64,000 nt of DNA, from positions 5,632,716 through 5,696,715 of the forward strand of contig CM032808.1 of NCBI GenBank assembly GCA_019155185.1, read 5' to 3'. A model generated the notes under the pieces. That model was given only the letters and a program-made list of their open reading frames with translations. It searched no databases and was not told the origin of the DNA. This document shows positions 1 through 56,400 of the stretch, piece by piece. How positions within the stretch are numbered: the stretch's first letter is position 1; each line of letters opens with the position of its first letter. The translations under genes and the position numbers were made by a program. The DNA comes from Beaufortia kweichowensis (lineage: Eukaryota > Chordata > Actinopteri > Cypriniformes > Gastromyzontidae).

Positions 1-327
1 TACGTTTTTGGGAAAAAGTCATGAATAGCTAATATGGCAAAATTCATGACAAAATTAATTTAGAGAAAAGTTTAAAAAAAAAACGTTGTAAAAGTTTAAT
101 TCAAGAGATCAGAAAATAGAAAACAGGAAACCTTAACTACCATAATAAGTCCTCCTCAGGGAAAAATTCTAGTGCAACAAAAGTAAAAGAACTTGCCCTT
201 TCAGATTAGTAAAAAGTGATTTACTCGTCAGATAAAAGAAAGTACTTTCATAGATTTATTATTGCACAGAACATAGTAATTATCATGACAAATGGGTCTC
301 TCCCCCTAAATGTCACATAAGTCTTAC
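1..327 (-). other. start of rab26 intron 5
   Basis: AT-rich sequence following the donor of exon 5. No coding exon, RNA gene or clear repeat was recognised. Confidence 0.7.
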
Positions 328-43221
<42,894 letters not shown>

Positions 43222-43700
43222 GGCTGTTTATTTCTTGCTCGAAGGCGCGACGCGTGTGCGTAATTTATTTAGAGCCTCGTGCGCTTAAACCCAACTCACT
43301 TTTGCAGGTTGATGTTTATTAGTAAGCGCGAATTAACTTTTCATCAATCATGACTTTCGGTTGCGTTAAATAAAGCGCTCGAGCACTGCACCTGTTTTAC
43401 TGATGCTGACAGTCCGTTTAATGCATTAACTGGCTGGACAATTGTGCAGTTGTTGTTGTTGTTGTTTTCAGAAAAAAATACCGTCTGCAACCCCTTGCTT
43501 ATAAATACACCTGTTGTGTTTCCTTTAAATATGTAGCGTTTTTCTTACTCCTCCGAGCAGTGTAGTAGTGAGCGCGCACCGGGCGCGTTGTCAACAGTCA
43601 GTTGAAGTGTCCACGCGCATCTCTCCTCAGCATCCTAGCAGCGCGCGAGCGCTCACTTCACTTGTTGAAATACAAGCCCTCTTAAAGGCGCAGTGTCTCA
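43222..43700 (-). promoter_or_regulatory. rab26 promoter/5' UTR region, CpG-rich
   Basis: CpG dinucleotides are dense here (gaaggcgcgacgcgtgtgcg, gtgagcgcgcaccgggcgcg, cacgcgcat, gcagcgcgcgagcgc) against a CpG-poor background. A TATA-like element, tatttataagc on the coding strand, lies near 43499-43508. No transcription start can be fixed from sequence alone. Confidence 0.55.
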
Positions 43701-45219
43701 TTTTGAAAGCGCAGCAGGATGAGTGTTTTTGTTAAATTGCTTTGACCAAGTGAAAATATTGTTAGTGTGTAAACATGTGTTAAGGTATTTCTTTTTTTTA
43801 ATTTTCCATTTGAAAAATTACATGCAAATTTCAACCTTGCCATAAAAAATCACATTGTTATTAAAGGTTTTCACCATACTGATAGCTAAGACTGATAGCT
43901 AAGTTGATATTTGGTGGCTTAAATACCCATGTGAGGTCAGTCTTAAAGTTTTAAAGAATTTAATATGTTTAAAGTGCTGCTTTCAGAACTATCATAGTCT
44001 AAACTGACATAAAACCATAGGGAATATGGGATCTCCTATTCATAATCTTTCTGTAATTTATCAAGTTTTACTGTAGGAACAATAGTTGTATGTAATATAG
44101 TAGTTGTAGTAACTAAGGTAACTTTGTCAGAAACAAGGTTGCTATGGTAAAAAATTATCAGTATTTCCATATTGAAATTGATGCTTGAAACTTGCAAAGC
44201 ATCCCTGTGATGAAGCTCAAGAGCAAGGATCAACTCAAATACATACGGCGCGGGTTGGATGATATGTAAAAAACAAAATGAACTGTCACATTTCTGAATG
44301 TGTCACATCCCATGTTGGTCAGACAAATCTTTCCAGTCTGTGTAGGCAGTTCTTGGCCAGAATATGCTGCTAAATGAACCAGTATTTATGCACAAAGTGA
44401 AACGTTCGGCTGTGCAAGACTAAGGTAAATATGAGTCATGTTCCAAGATTGGATAATGTGAGACCAGTTTTTACATTTTTATCACAGACCCTTACGTAAG
44501 CTTCAGTACATGTACAGTACAGCTACGGTTGACTCACATAGATAAAAACAGGCCTAAAGAAAGCTCTCATTGGTCTAATCCTAACAAGAATGTCTATAAA
44601 ATAATTTTTTTAAACATCTAACAAAATGCAGCCTTAAGATTTCTTCCTCACCATCTGGTACTGTCATGCATTGCAGTAAATGACTATCCCACAAAGGTCA
44701 TTTTTAGCCTACACTTGTCACTTGGATCAGTTGCTATAGTTACATTCTAATTGATGTCTTCCTTTCTCAGGCTCAGTCTAACATGCGTATCAAACTTAAC
44801 CTATCCTCTCTTCACACCGTCATATCCAAATATAATTACTTGTCTCGAGCCATTCCTTTGTAGGAGTAAATATCTTTCCAACCCCTGTAACAGCTCAACT
44901 GACATGAGAAGTAATAATTACCAGAAACAGATGCTTAAAGTCTGTGAAAGCTCAGTGTAAAGTAGGCAAGTGTCACACTGATTGGTCTGTCTTAAGTCTG
45001 CGGACACAGCTTGCCAACTTTAGGTAATTACCCTGTGCAGTTTAAAACCAGACTTTTATTATCGTTCTTTTTACCCAAAACCTGCCGCTAAAGAATATTA
45101 GACGTATATGGGATGTATAGCCTTACGTTTTCGTAAAAGCAGTTGTTTTTCTATGACTTGTCAATATCTGGCCAGATGGGCATTATGAAGCCGTCTTGGA
45201 ACATAATTATCGTTCATAC

Positions 45220-45686
45220 CGTCACGGATGCATCAGATCCTTCCGTTACCTGCACACGTTCCCATTCACCAGACTACTAGCACTGCACTTCCCAGAATCC
45301 ATTGCACTTCATCACCGCCATCTTTCATCACCGTCACCTGCCGCTCATTTACCTGGACTCTTTAAAACCTGCATGCTTTTCACTTGGACTTGGTCTTTTC
45401 ACAGATATTGGTTATGCTTCCATGCTACCGCCTGTCTGACCTTTTTCTTCTCCTAGCCTATATCTTTATCCATGCCTGTTGTATCTATTGCCTTATGTTT
45501 AAAGTTATCGCTATTGTGCACATTACTATTTCAGTTCTGCTTTATCTGTTATGTTACCCTTTATGTTGCCATTAACCCTTTGATCATTCTCTATTATTAT
45601 TGCTGTTTTATGTTATACTTTAACTAAAGTAAAGTATTGTTTATTTATCCTGTTGTCATTGTGTGCTATCTACTGACCCCGTAACA
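45220..45686 (+). mobile_element. solo LTR, TSD CATAC
   Basis: Starts CGTCACGGATGC (TGTCACGG with the first base changed) and ends CCCCGTAACA. These are the same termini as the gypsy LTRs but in the opposite orientation. The 5-bp direct repeat CATAC flanks it (45215-45219 and 45687-45691). A TTTAAAA box near 45361 could be the LTR promoter. No internal region is present. Confidence 0.88.
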
Positions 45687-46369
45687 CATACATTATGTCC
45701 TTTTAATAGAATCCTGATTTGTTTTATTTTAGGTGCATTTAGATTTTCAAGTTTGATGACATTGCACATGTTTGTGTGACTAAGAATATTAATGGGAATT
45801 AATACTTTTCAAATATGTAGTAAATGGCAAAAGACTAAAGAGCTGTACTGCCAGAACTGCTCTCTTCTTAGCACAAGAGATGATGTCTGTCATCGGACCT
45901 CAATTTATGTTTATGTATGAACTGTGTATACATTGTCTATTTTAGGTCTGTGCACACTGACATTTTTATTTTGCACTTCTTATTCCATCTTTTACGCTTG
46001 TTTTACTCATTGCACTAGAATATCTACCGCAACGCAACTTTGCAGCAGACATACTGTATATATTTTAATTTATTATCTGTAATTATCATAAAAAGTATTA
46101 ATAAGTATTAATGTCTGTACGTACCATACATAAGGTTTTTGTCCCTTAAATACCTTTTCTTACTCAAACATTTCATTTTTTTTCTACTGTAATAGGAGAA
46201 TGAAACAACAATTAATATAGTACAATTTCACAAAAAAAATGCTAAATAATAATAATGAATGTTTTCTAAACACTTCTGCATTTTGGTTTAAATTTTCTGC
46301 CAAATGATTAAATGTATGCATCTATAATAAAAATTTTGTTTTGGGTTTTAGACAAGCAGTTTCACCCTC

Positions 46370-46545
46370 AGATGTGTTGTCCCTAACACATCTTTGTGTT
46401 ACTTTAAAAACAACACATTTTGTGTTACTTTTAACTCAACTTGTGTTACTTTCAACTCAACATGTGTTGTCCCTTTTATGTATTTAACACAAAATGACAC
46501 ATTATGTGTTAAAAAGCATAACACAAAAAGTGTGTTAAAAAATAG
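46370..46545. repeat. degenerate TGTGTTACTTT/AACACA repeat
   Basis: Several copies of tgtgttacttt(t/c)aactcaac, roughly 19-20 bp apart, are followed by the opposite-strand motif (aacacaaaatgacaca, aacacaaaaagtgtg). The block is partly tandem and partly self-complementary. Confidence 0.65.
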
Positions 46546-47031
46546 AGTGTACACATGTGATCAGTTATATGGTTCTTGTCTACAATGTCGATGGCATTGT
46601 GTAGCACCTTTACTTTTAAGTAGAAAGAAATAATCTACAATTACTAAAGACTAGTGTTTGAATCAAGGGTGAGGATCCCAGGACCCTCCGGAACAAAAAA
46701 TTAACTTGAGGGTCAACTTTTCATTATTTATTTTAAAAGATTTTTCCAAATTGTTGAAATATTGTCCCGATTCAAAATGTGATTTTTTTTTTCATGAGTA
46801 ATGTAAAAAAGTGTACGTCATGCACAGTTCAGTGTGGAATTTACAGAAACAAGACATTTAGGAATTACGCCGTTATCTTTGTCTGTATATTTTAAAAGTA
46901 CGTTATAAATTAACTTTACATAGTTAAAACTTTACAAAGTACTATAATTATCATGTTAACCATGCATTTTAGATAACAATACCAGCACAGAAAAAATCTT
47001 ACTAAAGAATTGAGTATTCTTTTCACAGTAT

Positions 47032-47037
47032 TTATTG
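47032..47037 (-). other. putative lmf1 polyadenylation signal AATAAA
   Basis: AATAAA on the minus strand about 260 bp after the lmf1 stop, the nearest canonical signal I see. Confidence 0.5.
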
Positions 47038-47297
47038 CTTCAAAATCATATTAATACCACAACTGGGCTATTTGTGTTGGCAGACTATTGACAAACAATC
47101 ACCATAATATCACAGACTTCCACAGACAGTGGTGTGACACAATAGAGTTGCCTTTAAATCTCTTATGTAACAGATCTTATTTGGCGCCATTCAAAGGCAA
47201 AGTACTGCAGGACATACTTCAGTGTACAGACAGAAAAAAGACAATCCAGACATCCAGTGTCTGAGATGTCCTGCACCCTTCAGTCTGGCATGATGGC

Positions 47298-47472
47298 TTA
47301 ATAGCTGTCTGGAAGTGGCCAGCTCCTGGACTTAAAATACCCCCTGAGGCCCTCTAGGTTGACAGGGGGGAAGTAGGGCCCGATGCGCTTCCTAACCCAC
47401 CACTTTCCCTGGGCGGCACCCGTACTGCCAGGCCGAGTGAATTTATATCTGAAATGCTCCCCTCGTATCCAC
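47298..47472 (-). CDS. lmf1: lmf1 last exon
   Basis: Begins by completing an Arg codon (AG|G), then WIRGEHFRYKF ... GKWWVRKRIGPYFPP ... SWPLPDSY and the stop TAA at 47298-47300. The acceptor ends in tag at 47473. It codes 57 residues after the split codon. Confidence 0.95.
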
Positions 47473-50400
47473 CTAAAACAACAAATCGGGACATAAGAAA
47501 TGTTTTTGTGAAAAACAGCAAAATAATTTTCACTAAAGGTAACTTGTTTGTGTGGTAATATCCAGATACACCTGGTCTCAGTTGTTTAACTGAAGGTGCC
47601 ACAGGAGGGAGCTAAAGACTTTACTATTTCAACACATAGATATATTCATTTAAAATATAAATGTTAGATGTTTTGAAATCCTTTTTTCCTTTAAAATTCA
47701 CCAAACATGTTTTTTGATAAAATACCAAATCTTACAAATTTTAAATACTTTATTAAGAAGTAGGGGGAATTCTGGTAAAATGGCAAACTTTTTCAAATGG
47801 CAAACGTTTCAGAAATTGTCCCAATTTACCCTATTATTATTATTTGTTATTTATATTTAAATTTATACTTAAAGTATAACATAATATTCTGTAAGATATA
47901 AATAATGTAATTGCTTCATATCAAAAGCATTCCAAATATGGTTTTAGATATTACGGTAATCTAGCTGTATTCAATTTTACCTTGGTTTCTCTGTGCCTTG
48001 AAATGGATTGTGTCCCATTAGCGAAAGCACTGTCGAGTCATTCGCCAACAATCTGCCCGCTATCTGAATAACCCACTCATTCTGTTCATATGTCTGAAAG
48101 AGAGACAGAAATGATGACTATATTACAGTCTTTCTCCATTAAATCCAGTGCACATTAGCAGAACTGAGATTAATTTCAGAAGTTCCATTACTGCACAGGT
48201 GCAAGAACGGCAGGAGGCTCATGCTTTGGGTGGACCGGAGAGCTATTTGTATTTTTGCAATAGCTCAAAATAACAGTCGGGGAGGGGGTTGCTGTGAAAA
48301 ACGTATTTTATGCAGTATATTGAAATGCAGCTGTTCGGATGTCAAAAATAAGGACACAGGAACAGTTATGTATACTCCAATCTACAACACAGTAAATTAA
48401 ATCCAACTCGATCCTTTTTCAATGGATTGAGAAAACGAGAAATTCTTATAGGTTGTATTAAAAAGCTATTTCGAAGATTTATATCTCATTTGTCTGTAAA
48501 ACTGAACTATTATCTGTGTGTTTGTGAGTGTTACATAAGGACTATAAATAATCTTTTACCTCCCCTCTGCGCACTCTCTATTGAATCTGCAAATTTTTGT
48601 AACATCCTTTGTATAATAAAAAATGAATTGTCATTGTGGCTTCATATGTTTTTGATTTATTCATACAGAGAACATAGTACAGTCACACAAGTACACAGTA
48701 GTACTTGCCCTTTAAACAGCTCTTATTTGCTATTGTTTTCTGTGGAACATTATAAAAAAAAAATTACTTTACAAAAAATCTATTACTTTTGATACAGCTG
48801 CTAAATTATTAGGATAAATTATTCCTTTAACATCTATAAGGTTAAATTCCCAAAAAATCCCATAACAATTGCATTCTAACCCTTTTTTACCTGGAAGGCA
48901 GCAAACCACATGAGCCAGTCCAGCCTGTAGTGATACGGCGAAATGAGACAAGGTCTTCTGTTCAGAGCTCCAGGTTTACACAGGAACTCATATTCCTCCC
49001 ATATCACCCCTTCCTCAGTGTGGTTTACACTCAACGTGCCCTGAAACACCACCTCAGTCCGCTCCTTAGTGATGCTACATAGACAGAGATATAGAGATTT
49101 TGGAGGTTCAGATGTAGGCCATCCTGAGGTTATTGATGAAGTTTAGCGAGCACAGATTTATGACCATATGAAAAGCTCAAAAGCTCAGACAGAGATGGAT
49201 GGAGTACCTGCCAAAAGCTCCGTACGTGTTGACTATCCGAAGGGGATCAAAAGAGGTGTTCATCAGCTGTCTGGAGCTCAGAAGGTTCATCACCACCGGC
49301 ATGCTTAGATATGCAATCAAAACCCCTAGAGACACGTTCACCACACGTTTTATCAGCATACCTGAGCGGAAAGAGACGATGAGAGTCCATGACATAGTAT
49401 ACAATTACAAGGGGGAATATACAGTATTACTGTAGAAACATTATTATGTTGGCTTGTGAATATAAATTGACCATATGCATAGTGCAATGTGCAAGAACTT
49501 CCACAATAATATATTGTTGGAAAACTCATAGGCATAGTGCTATGTCCAATATACTAAGGAACCTTTAGCAGCATAAGTAGTGTATAATAATATTTAGTTT
49601 AATATCAAAATTTTGTTATAATTCGCATATTCCCATATAATTCCCAAATAAATCCCAGCATGTAATGTAGCCACCCGAGATGCTTTAATAGTACTGAAGG
49701 CGTTTCCAGGTTCACTAATCCAACCTATCACATTTGCACTATTTGATAGTTTAAAAACACTTTACAATCTAAATTGTATGCATCTGTAGTTTTGACAGCT
49801 AGTATACATGCACAAAACACACCTTTAGTTGGTGGTGGACTGTGTCCTGCAGCTTCTTCTGTCTGTATCTTAAGTAAAGTCTGTCTGGCTCCCCCAGAGC
49901 GGCGGAACAGAAAAGCCAAAGCGGCATCGTCGAAACAGGCCAGACAGGGCACTATAGTCAGCCAGTTCAGAAAACTGAGATTCCCACTTATAATCAGAGC
50001 AATCTGCAAAGATATATACAGTATAGAGTATATAAACAATTGTCGTTCAAATGAGACTGTAGTGTGTGATAATAATATGTGTGGTAATCCACAGTGTTGT
50101 TCTAATATTCTGCTGGTAGGTTTGAATTAGTGATGCACAACTACCACCAGATGGCACCATAGTTGTGATTGACAGGTTTTGTTCAAATTGCACAAAAAAT
50201 CTTGTTTTTATCTCTGATCTTTAGGATTGGATGTCTCTAGGCGTGACTGACATTTTGCAAAGTGTTTAGACTGTATTATCAATTTCCAATGCAGCTACAT
50301 CGGTTGCCATAGCAATGTTTTCTGTGTCAGCATCACGCCAGGACATCACTATGGAAAGAGAAGATATAAAACTGGAAATTTAGCATCACAACATTTGCCA

Positions 50401-53400
50401 CTGTGATGAACTCATGAAGTTCACGAGCGTAAGATTTATTGTTTTTTACATATCCATGCATAAACTGCATCTGAAACTGTTCCCCATTCAATACATAGTC
50501 AATTCCACATGCGCGCATAGACGAGTGAATTCAGGCACAGCTGCAGTTTTGTTTATGATGTTCCAGTCAGGTCATGTCCTAAATAATGGGGAAAATATCA
50601 AATCCGTTGTGACTGTTCTGACTGAAACTCATTTCCAAAAATCTGATTTTAATTTGATATTAAACCACATATAGATGTGGTTTTAATCAGGTTTGTAAAA
50701 ATCGGATTTCATGTGGTCTTTGCTGTTCAGACTACAAACAACTAAACTGATTTGAGTCAGATACAGCAAAAAAAAAACCTTGCATATTCAAGCCAATATT
50801 TGTTGCCTTCTTAAGAACCCTTGAGATGTGAAATAACCCCAAAACAAAATGATTAAATAACACACAGTAGTGGCTTTCACACTTTGATGTAAAGGGGCGA
50901 CCGCATGGTTTTTTACTAGGTTGACTGCGAAAACCCACCTGGAAGAGAATCTGGAGCACCCCGTTCACCATACACATACGTCGTCCCATGAAGGAAAAGA
51001 ACGGCACGACAAGCTCGATGAAGTGATTGGTGAGAGTCTCAAACCGGTGAAACCACCATGGGGAATTATGCATGTAGTAAGATATGGGGTTAGGAACCGG
51101 CTGGGTCTGACACACGGTGAGAAAGACAGAAAACACAATGGATTAGTTTGCAGTATTCTTTTAGAGGGTTAGTTCATTAAAAAGTTTAACTATTTTTATT
51201 ATTTACTAACTCTCATGTCATTCAAAACCAGATAGTGTTTTTTGTTGTTCAGAACTGTGTGTTGTTTTGGGTTTTTGTGGAGATGGTGACTACCTCTTCT
51301 TAAGTTTTAAAAGTACACAAAAGCATCATTTCTTAACTGCATATTCTCAGTGTCTGAACTGCACCGCTTTTAGTACATTCACTTAAATATTGCTCAACAT
51401 CTCAAAATAGATTACATTTTAGTTTTTTTAGTTCACAAAACCCATTCGTATGCATTTAAGTTAAATAACTTCTCCATGTGACTTGTGCTATATACTTCAC
51501 AATGCTTTTGAATCCTTTTAAAGCTTGAGAAAATCCAATAATCATCAAATCCCACTACAAACAAAAAAACAAAACACTCTGTAAGGCCTAAACAACATGA
51601 CTAAAATTCAATTTTGGGTTAGCCATTTAATAAATATTTAATGACTGTTCTTATTAAAGCCCAAGTGTGTAATTGAATTAATGTTTAAATACTTTCTTCT
51701 ACACAAGTTTAATATTACAGAGACAAGCTTACGTAAGCTTTTTGTAGGCTTATTTTTAAGCTATCTTTTTTAACATCTAAACACTGCTGGGGTTTGGCAT
51801 GTTATCACAGTATTACTTTGTTTGCATGAGCACGCCAACCAATTTAACAAAGCAACAAAGGCATAACCCAGGGTTTCCCAAACTGGGGTTTGCGAACACC
51901 TGGTGGTTCACAAAGGAATTGCAAGGAGTTTATGGAATTAATTACAATTTAAACAAATAATTGTTAAAAAAATTAAACACTTACCAACAAAAAAGATATA
52001 TTTTATTTGTTTAATCTGCATGTCATGTGACAATTACACATGTCCAACTACAAAATATAAAAAAATGAGAAGTCATGCAAAATGGACAGATACTAATAAA
52101 AAAAAAATGCAGATGAAGGTCCAATAACAGCTAATACTAGCAATAACTATGTAAAATACTACTGATAAAACTTTGAAACAGAGTTGCAATAGACATGCAA
52201 ATGTGCTATTAAATTATTAAAATATTTACTTAATATCTCAGGGGGTACTTCAAGTAAAAACTTTAGGTCAAGGGGGTTCGGCTAACAAAAAAGTTTGAAA
52301 ACCCCTGGCTTAACCAATGGCTTGAGTTTGGGTGCTTGTCCGACCCACCCAGAAGTATTTTAGGAGCTATTTAAAAACAGTCAATACCTGCATCCCAATT
52401 GGAAGGCTGAATACTTCAAAGGCCGCTGTGCAATAAGTCTCGGGACAGCCGAGGCCGTGAAAGATCTATTCGTCCGTTGTATTTTGAGGATGCATTTAAA
52501 GGAGGCTTTGAAATGGAACAGCCTTTTAGTCGCGTCGCTGTGACGCATTAAATCTTGGAACGCAGCCATCGGAGGATGCAGCCTCTAAATTGGGACGCAG
52601 CTTTTATTTTTGCAATTCCATTTTGTTATGCCAGTGGTTCAGAAATGACACACTTCATCTTCATCAAAAGGCTGATCACATGGTGCCAATCTCTTAGTAT
52701 AGGTATATTTGCTAAAAACAAATCCCATAATGTCATTAAAATCCCCATGTATCTTTTAATGCCACTACTACAAAATAATCCAAATCACATTTACAGTATA
52801 GCCATCCATCACAGTAAAATCGTAACTTCTGAACACTGCGCTTAAAAAGCCCCTGAGTGTTTTTGATCAAAACCTTAGTTGATTTTTAGGGTTTCTCAGT
52901 GTTGCTTAAAAGGCCCATGAGCTTTTAGCCTGAAACCTTGGTTGATTTTAAAAGTTTTAGGGCCAATTTTGTACTCAGTTGTGGCAGCAAATGAGGCATA
53001 GCTTAGCAAATGGAACTTGCGTCTGATGGGAGACATATGACACTAATCATAAGCTCTCGGCACCCAGGTGGCAGAACTTAACTCTAATAGCCTGGTGTGT
53101 GCGCACACGTTTTTGTGTGTGTATGTTTGCTTAAGACAGCTTCACCATAAGGTCAAGACAGGTGTGTTTGCAGAGATTAACCTTGACGATAGCAATCTGC
53201 ATGAGCTGAAGAAATTCACACCTTTAACTAATGGTGTCGAGTAGTCTGTCAAGTCCTCGCGAATGTGCAAAAAACGCGAAACATTCTGTGCCTTTCAAAC
53301 CATTTATACCATTGAATTTTCTCTATTTGCTGATTGTGTTACGCAACGTGATAATTAAGATAAATGTCAAGCTGCACCACAGAGATCAAGCTTTAAAATA

Positions 53401-56400
53401 CACAAGCTTTACTCACAAAAGCAAACAGTAAAGTCTTTCAGGCCTGCGCACACACACACACACACTCACCGTTTCCTTCCCCTGCGCCCATCTTAGCCCA
53501 TGTCTCTCAGGAAAACTACCTTAAGTAACTAAACTAAAACCATGTCTGTTGCCTTCATTGAATAAACATGAAAACAGTAGCTCTCTCACCTACAGGCTAC
53601 CCCTTCCCAGGATGCTTAGGGCAGGGTGAATGGGAGCAGTGTGGCGGGAGGATGGGTGGTGTATTGACTGGCGCCTGTGGTGACCTCCATCACATACAGC
53701 GTTGAAGTCATGGGAGATTGTGGAAGTCTTCCGTGACTCTTACGACTGGTACCCAGATACATGACTAGGAGAAGAGGAAACGACATCACCTCTTCTCAGA
53801 TGTTTTTTTGGTTGCTACTTGAGGCAACATCACCCATTAGTGTTAGCCATATATTTCCTTGGTCAGTTTAGCATTGACAACTGGACCTTTCATGAAAGAA
53901 AAGTTCACCCAAACTTTTAAAAACCAAGCGCTATGAAAGGCCACACAAGTTATATGTTATATTCTGACGTTTTCCAAAGCTGCTGCATTATTAAATACCA
54001 AAGTTATGGAACGGTATTGCCTGAAAATAAAAAAATCTTGCCCTCTGCAGTAGCTCTCAATTTGCATCACATGGCAGGTTTGACCTTACAAAATCAAACT
54101 TTAATGGTTCTTGCATGCTTTTTCTTTGCAAGGCCTATTGCATTCAAATGCTTTATACTGGACACAAGCAAAAATACATTTTATTCCTTACACAAAGACA
54201 TTGTACAGCGTTAGGAAACTTGGAATACATCATATAGACTTATAGTCTTTATGGTTCTTTTATACGTTTTTTTTTTGGAGCTTGACAGTCTCTCTCTATC
54301 CACCTTCGTAAGCAGTGCAGCCAAAAAAAATTTTGGATATTGTGTGCCATAGCCCTGTTTAGTATAGCTTTGCTACTGCTGTACTTCATGTCACATACAG
54401 CTAATAAACTGTATCATAAATCTCCACCATTTAGAAGTGATACTATCCTAGAAGGCAAGGCTCGAAGCTTTTAGCAGAAGAAATAAGGATTTCTTCCAAA
54501 GGTACCAGCAGTCTGTATGAGCTGAGATCATATTCTAGTTTCAACTCCGTGCCAAATGGTGATGTACTTATGCAAGATGGTTTCTGGAAGGACAGACGCT
54601 GTAAGTGATCTACTACAATTTGCTTTAAACGACAGTGACTTTTAAATGGTTAGTCATTTAATCATTGTCTATATCTCTATTTCACTTCCAATGTATCTGT
54701 TAGATGATGCATTCAAATTTTGAGGTAATAAAACCAACAACCAAAGCTTTATACCTGTTAAATCTCCTGTGAGAACAAAAACGTTGAGCGCAGCGCAGCT
54801 AAAAAATAATGAACTAGGGACTCCCTTATGGGATTAATACAAAATAATTCGACATCACTTCCTGTTAGCTTGCCAAAGTGAAAAACAGAAGTGGGAGGAA
54901 AAAAACAGAGGCTCTGCCCAGTCACTGTAATATAGCATTCAAAAATTAAAAACAAGAGCCATGGGCCATACGCCAGAAAGCAGGTCTGGTGAAGCAGCAG
55001 AGGTAAAAGAATTAAGAACTTACGAAGCCATATATATATGAAAGCTTCTGTTAATGTTACACTGATGTGACCAAAACAACAGATGCAATAAACAGAGGTG
55101 GTAAACAGCTGTAAATATGTTCAGATGCATGCTGGCTACCGGCCCACCACTCCGGTTTATTTGAAACATTCTGATTGAAAAAGCAGATCTGTTGTAATTA
55201 GGGTACAGCCCGGTTTTGTATGAACATAAATCCTCAGGCTTATTACACTGTTTAGTTTTAGCCCTAAAACTGGAGTGCAAATTAGTTCCATACACCGTTA
55301 ACTCAAGTCAACTGTTAAATTCCGGTGTATGTTCGAGACATTAGCATTTTAGGGCTCGTTATTTTTAAGCCGAGACACCACCACAAACTACTAGACATCT
55401 GAATGGGAAACTGTGGTGAGGGCCACACAAATGTGTGTAATACTGTATATACACAACCAATCAAAAGTTTAGGGTCATTCATTCATACTTTGTTATTTTC
55501 CACAATTTACACAATATTATTTGTTCAATAGTAGCATGAATGTAACTATGAGAATTTTTTGATTAAAGAAATGTAATTTTTGTAAGTAATACAAAGCTAC
55601 ATTTTACAGAAGTCGTAAGCGATTTTCTTGTGATCTCGACATAACAAAAGTTGTTTTCTAGCGATCTCGACGTAAAAGTATTTTTTTCGTGATCACAACT
55701 TTAGAGACGGTCCCTAAATTCAGGAACATCCAAAAGAAAAACTTTTGTTATCTCAAGATCTTGAGAAAATTAAGTCAAGGCAACCAGAAAGTCATTCATT
55801 TTAGTTAATAAAACTTTAGTTTTCTAATTAATATTTATGCACACACATACACAAAGCACACACAAATAAAAAATAAAATGAACACATTCGGATGAAATTC
55901 TAAGTAATGACATCTAAACAATAGTTTTTTTCCAGTCAATCAGTGACTTGGCAGGATAATAGATGTCCAGTAATGGAATAACACAGATCACATGAGGGAC
56001 AGCGATAGGGATTTTACTGTTATTACGGATCTTCACACACGCATACGCACAGTCTGGCCTTTCTCTTCTGTCTCCATTGATTCACAGTTCTGATCCATGG
56101 CCATGCAGTGTTTTTCGGTGTGTTTTGGGAAAAAGGACCAAGCGAGAAAGTCATTTTCAACCGTTGTAATGATTCTTTCAATCTGGAAATGATACATGTT
56201 CTGTTTTCATTTTTCCATGGAGAGGGGATAGTAAATAGAGCACCATAACCTCTTCCAAAAACCTCTGCCTTTGCCCTCAGCGTAATCAAACTCAAAAACC
56301 TAACGAAGCTTCACAGACGCCAAACAAAAAGAGAATTCTTCAAAATGAACAAAGAAACCACTTGTCAGGACCGTGCGGCTCTTCCTAATCCTGCCTATCG

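Larger units (their letters stand above)
43701..47297. other. intergenic region between rab26 and lmf1
   Basis: AT-rich. Contains the solo LTR at 45220-45686, a reiterated TGTGTTACTTT sequence (46370-46545) and the putative lmf1 3' UTR with an AATAAA signal. No further gene was recognised. Confidence 0.7.
47473..50938 (-). other. lmf1 short introns
   Basis: Introns of 508, 797, 133, 461 and 935 bp lie between the last six exons. All have GT-AG ends. AT-rich; no repeats or genes were recognised in them. Confidence 0.8.

Noticed and set aside
53580..53780. GC-richer stretch in the lmf1 large intron considered as an exon
   Set aside because: No frame gave LMF1-like sequence, and the flanking exons already join perfectly in phase (HYE|TQP).
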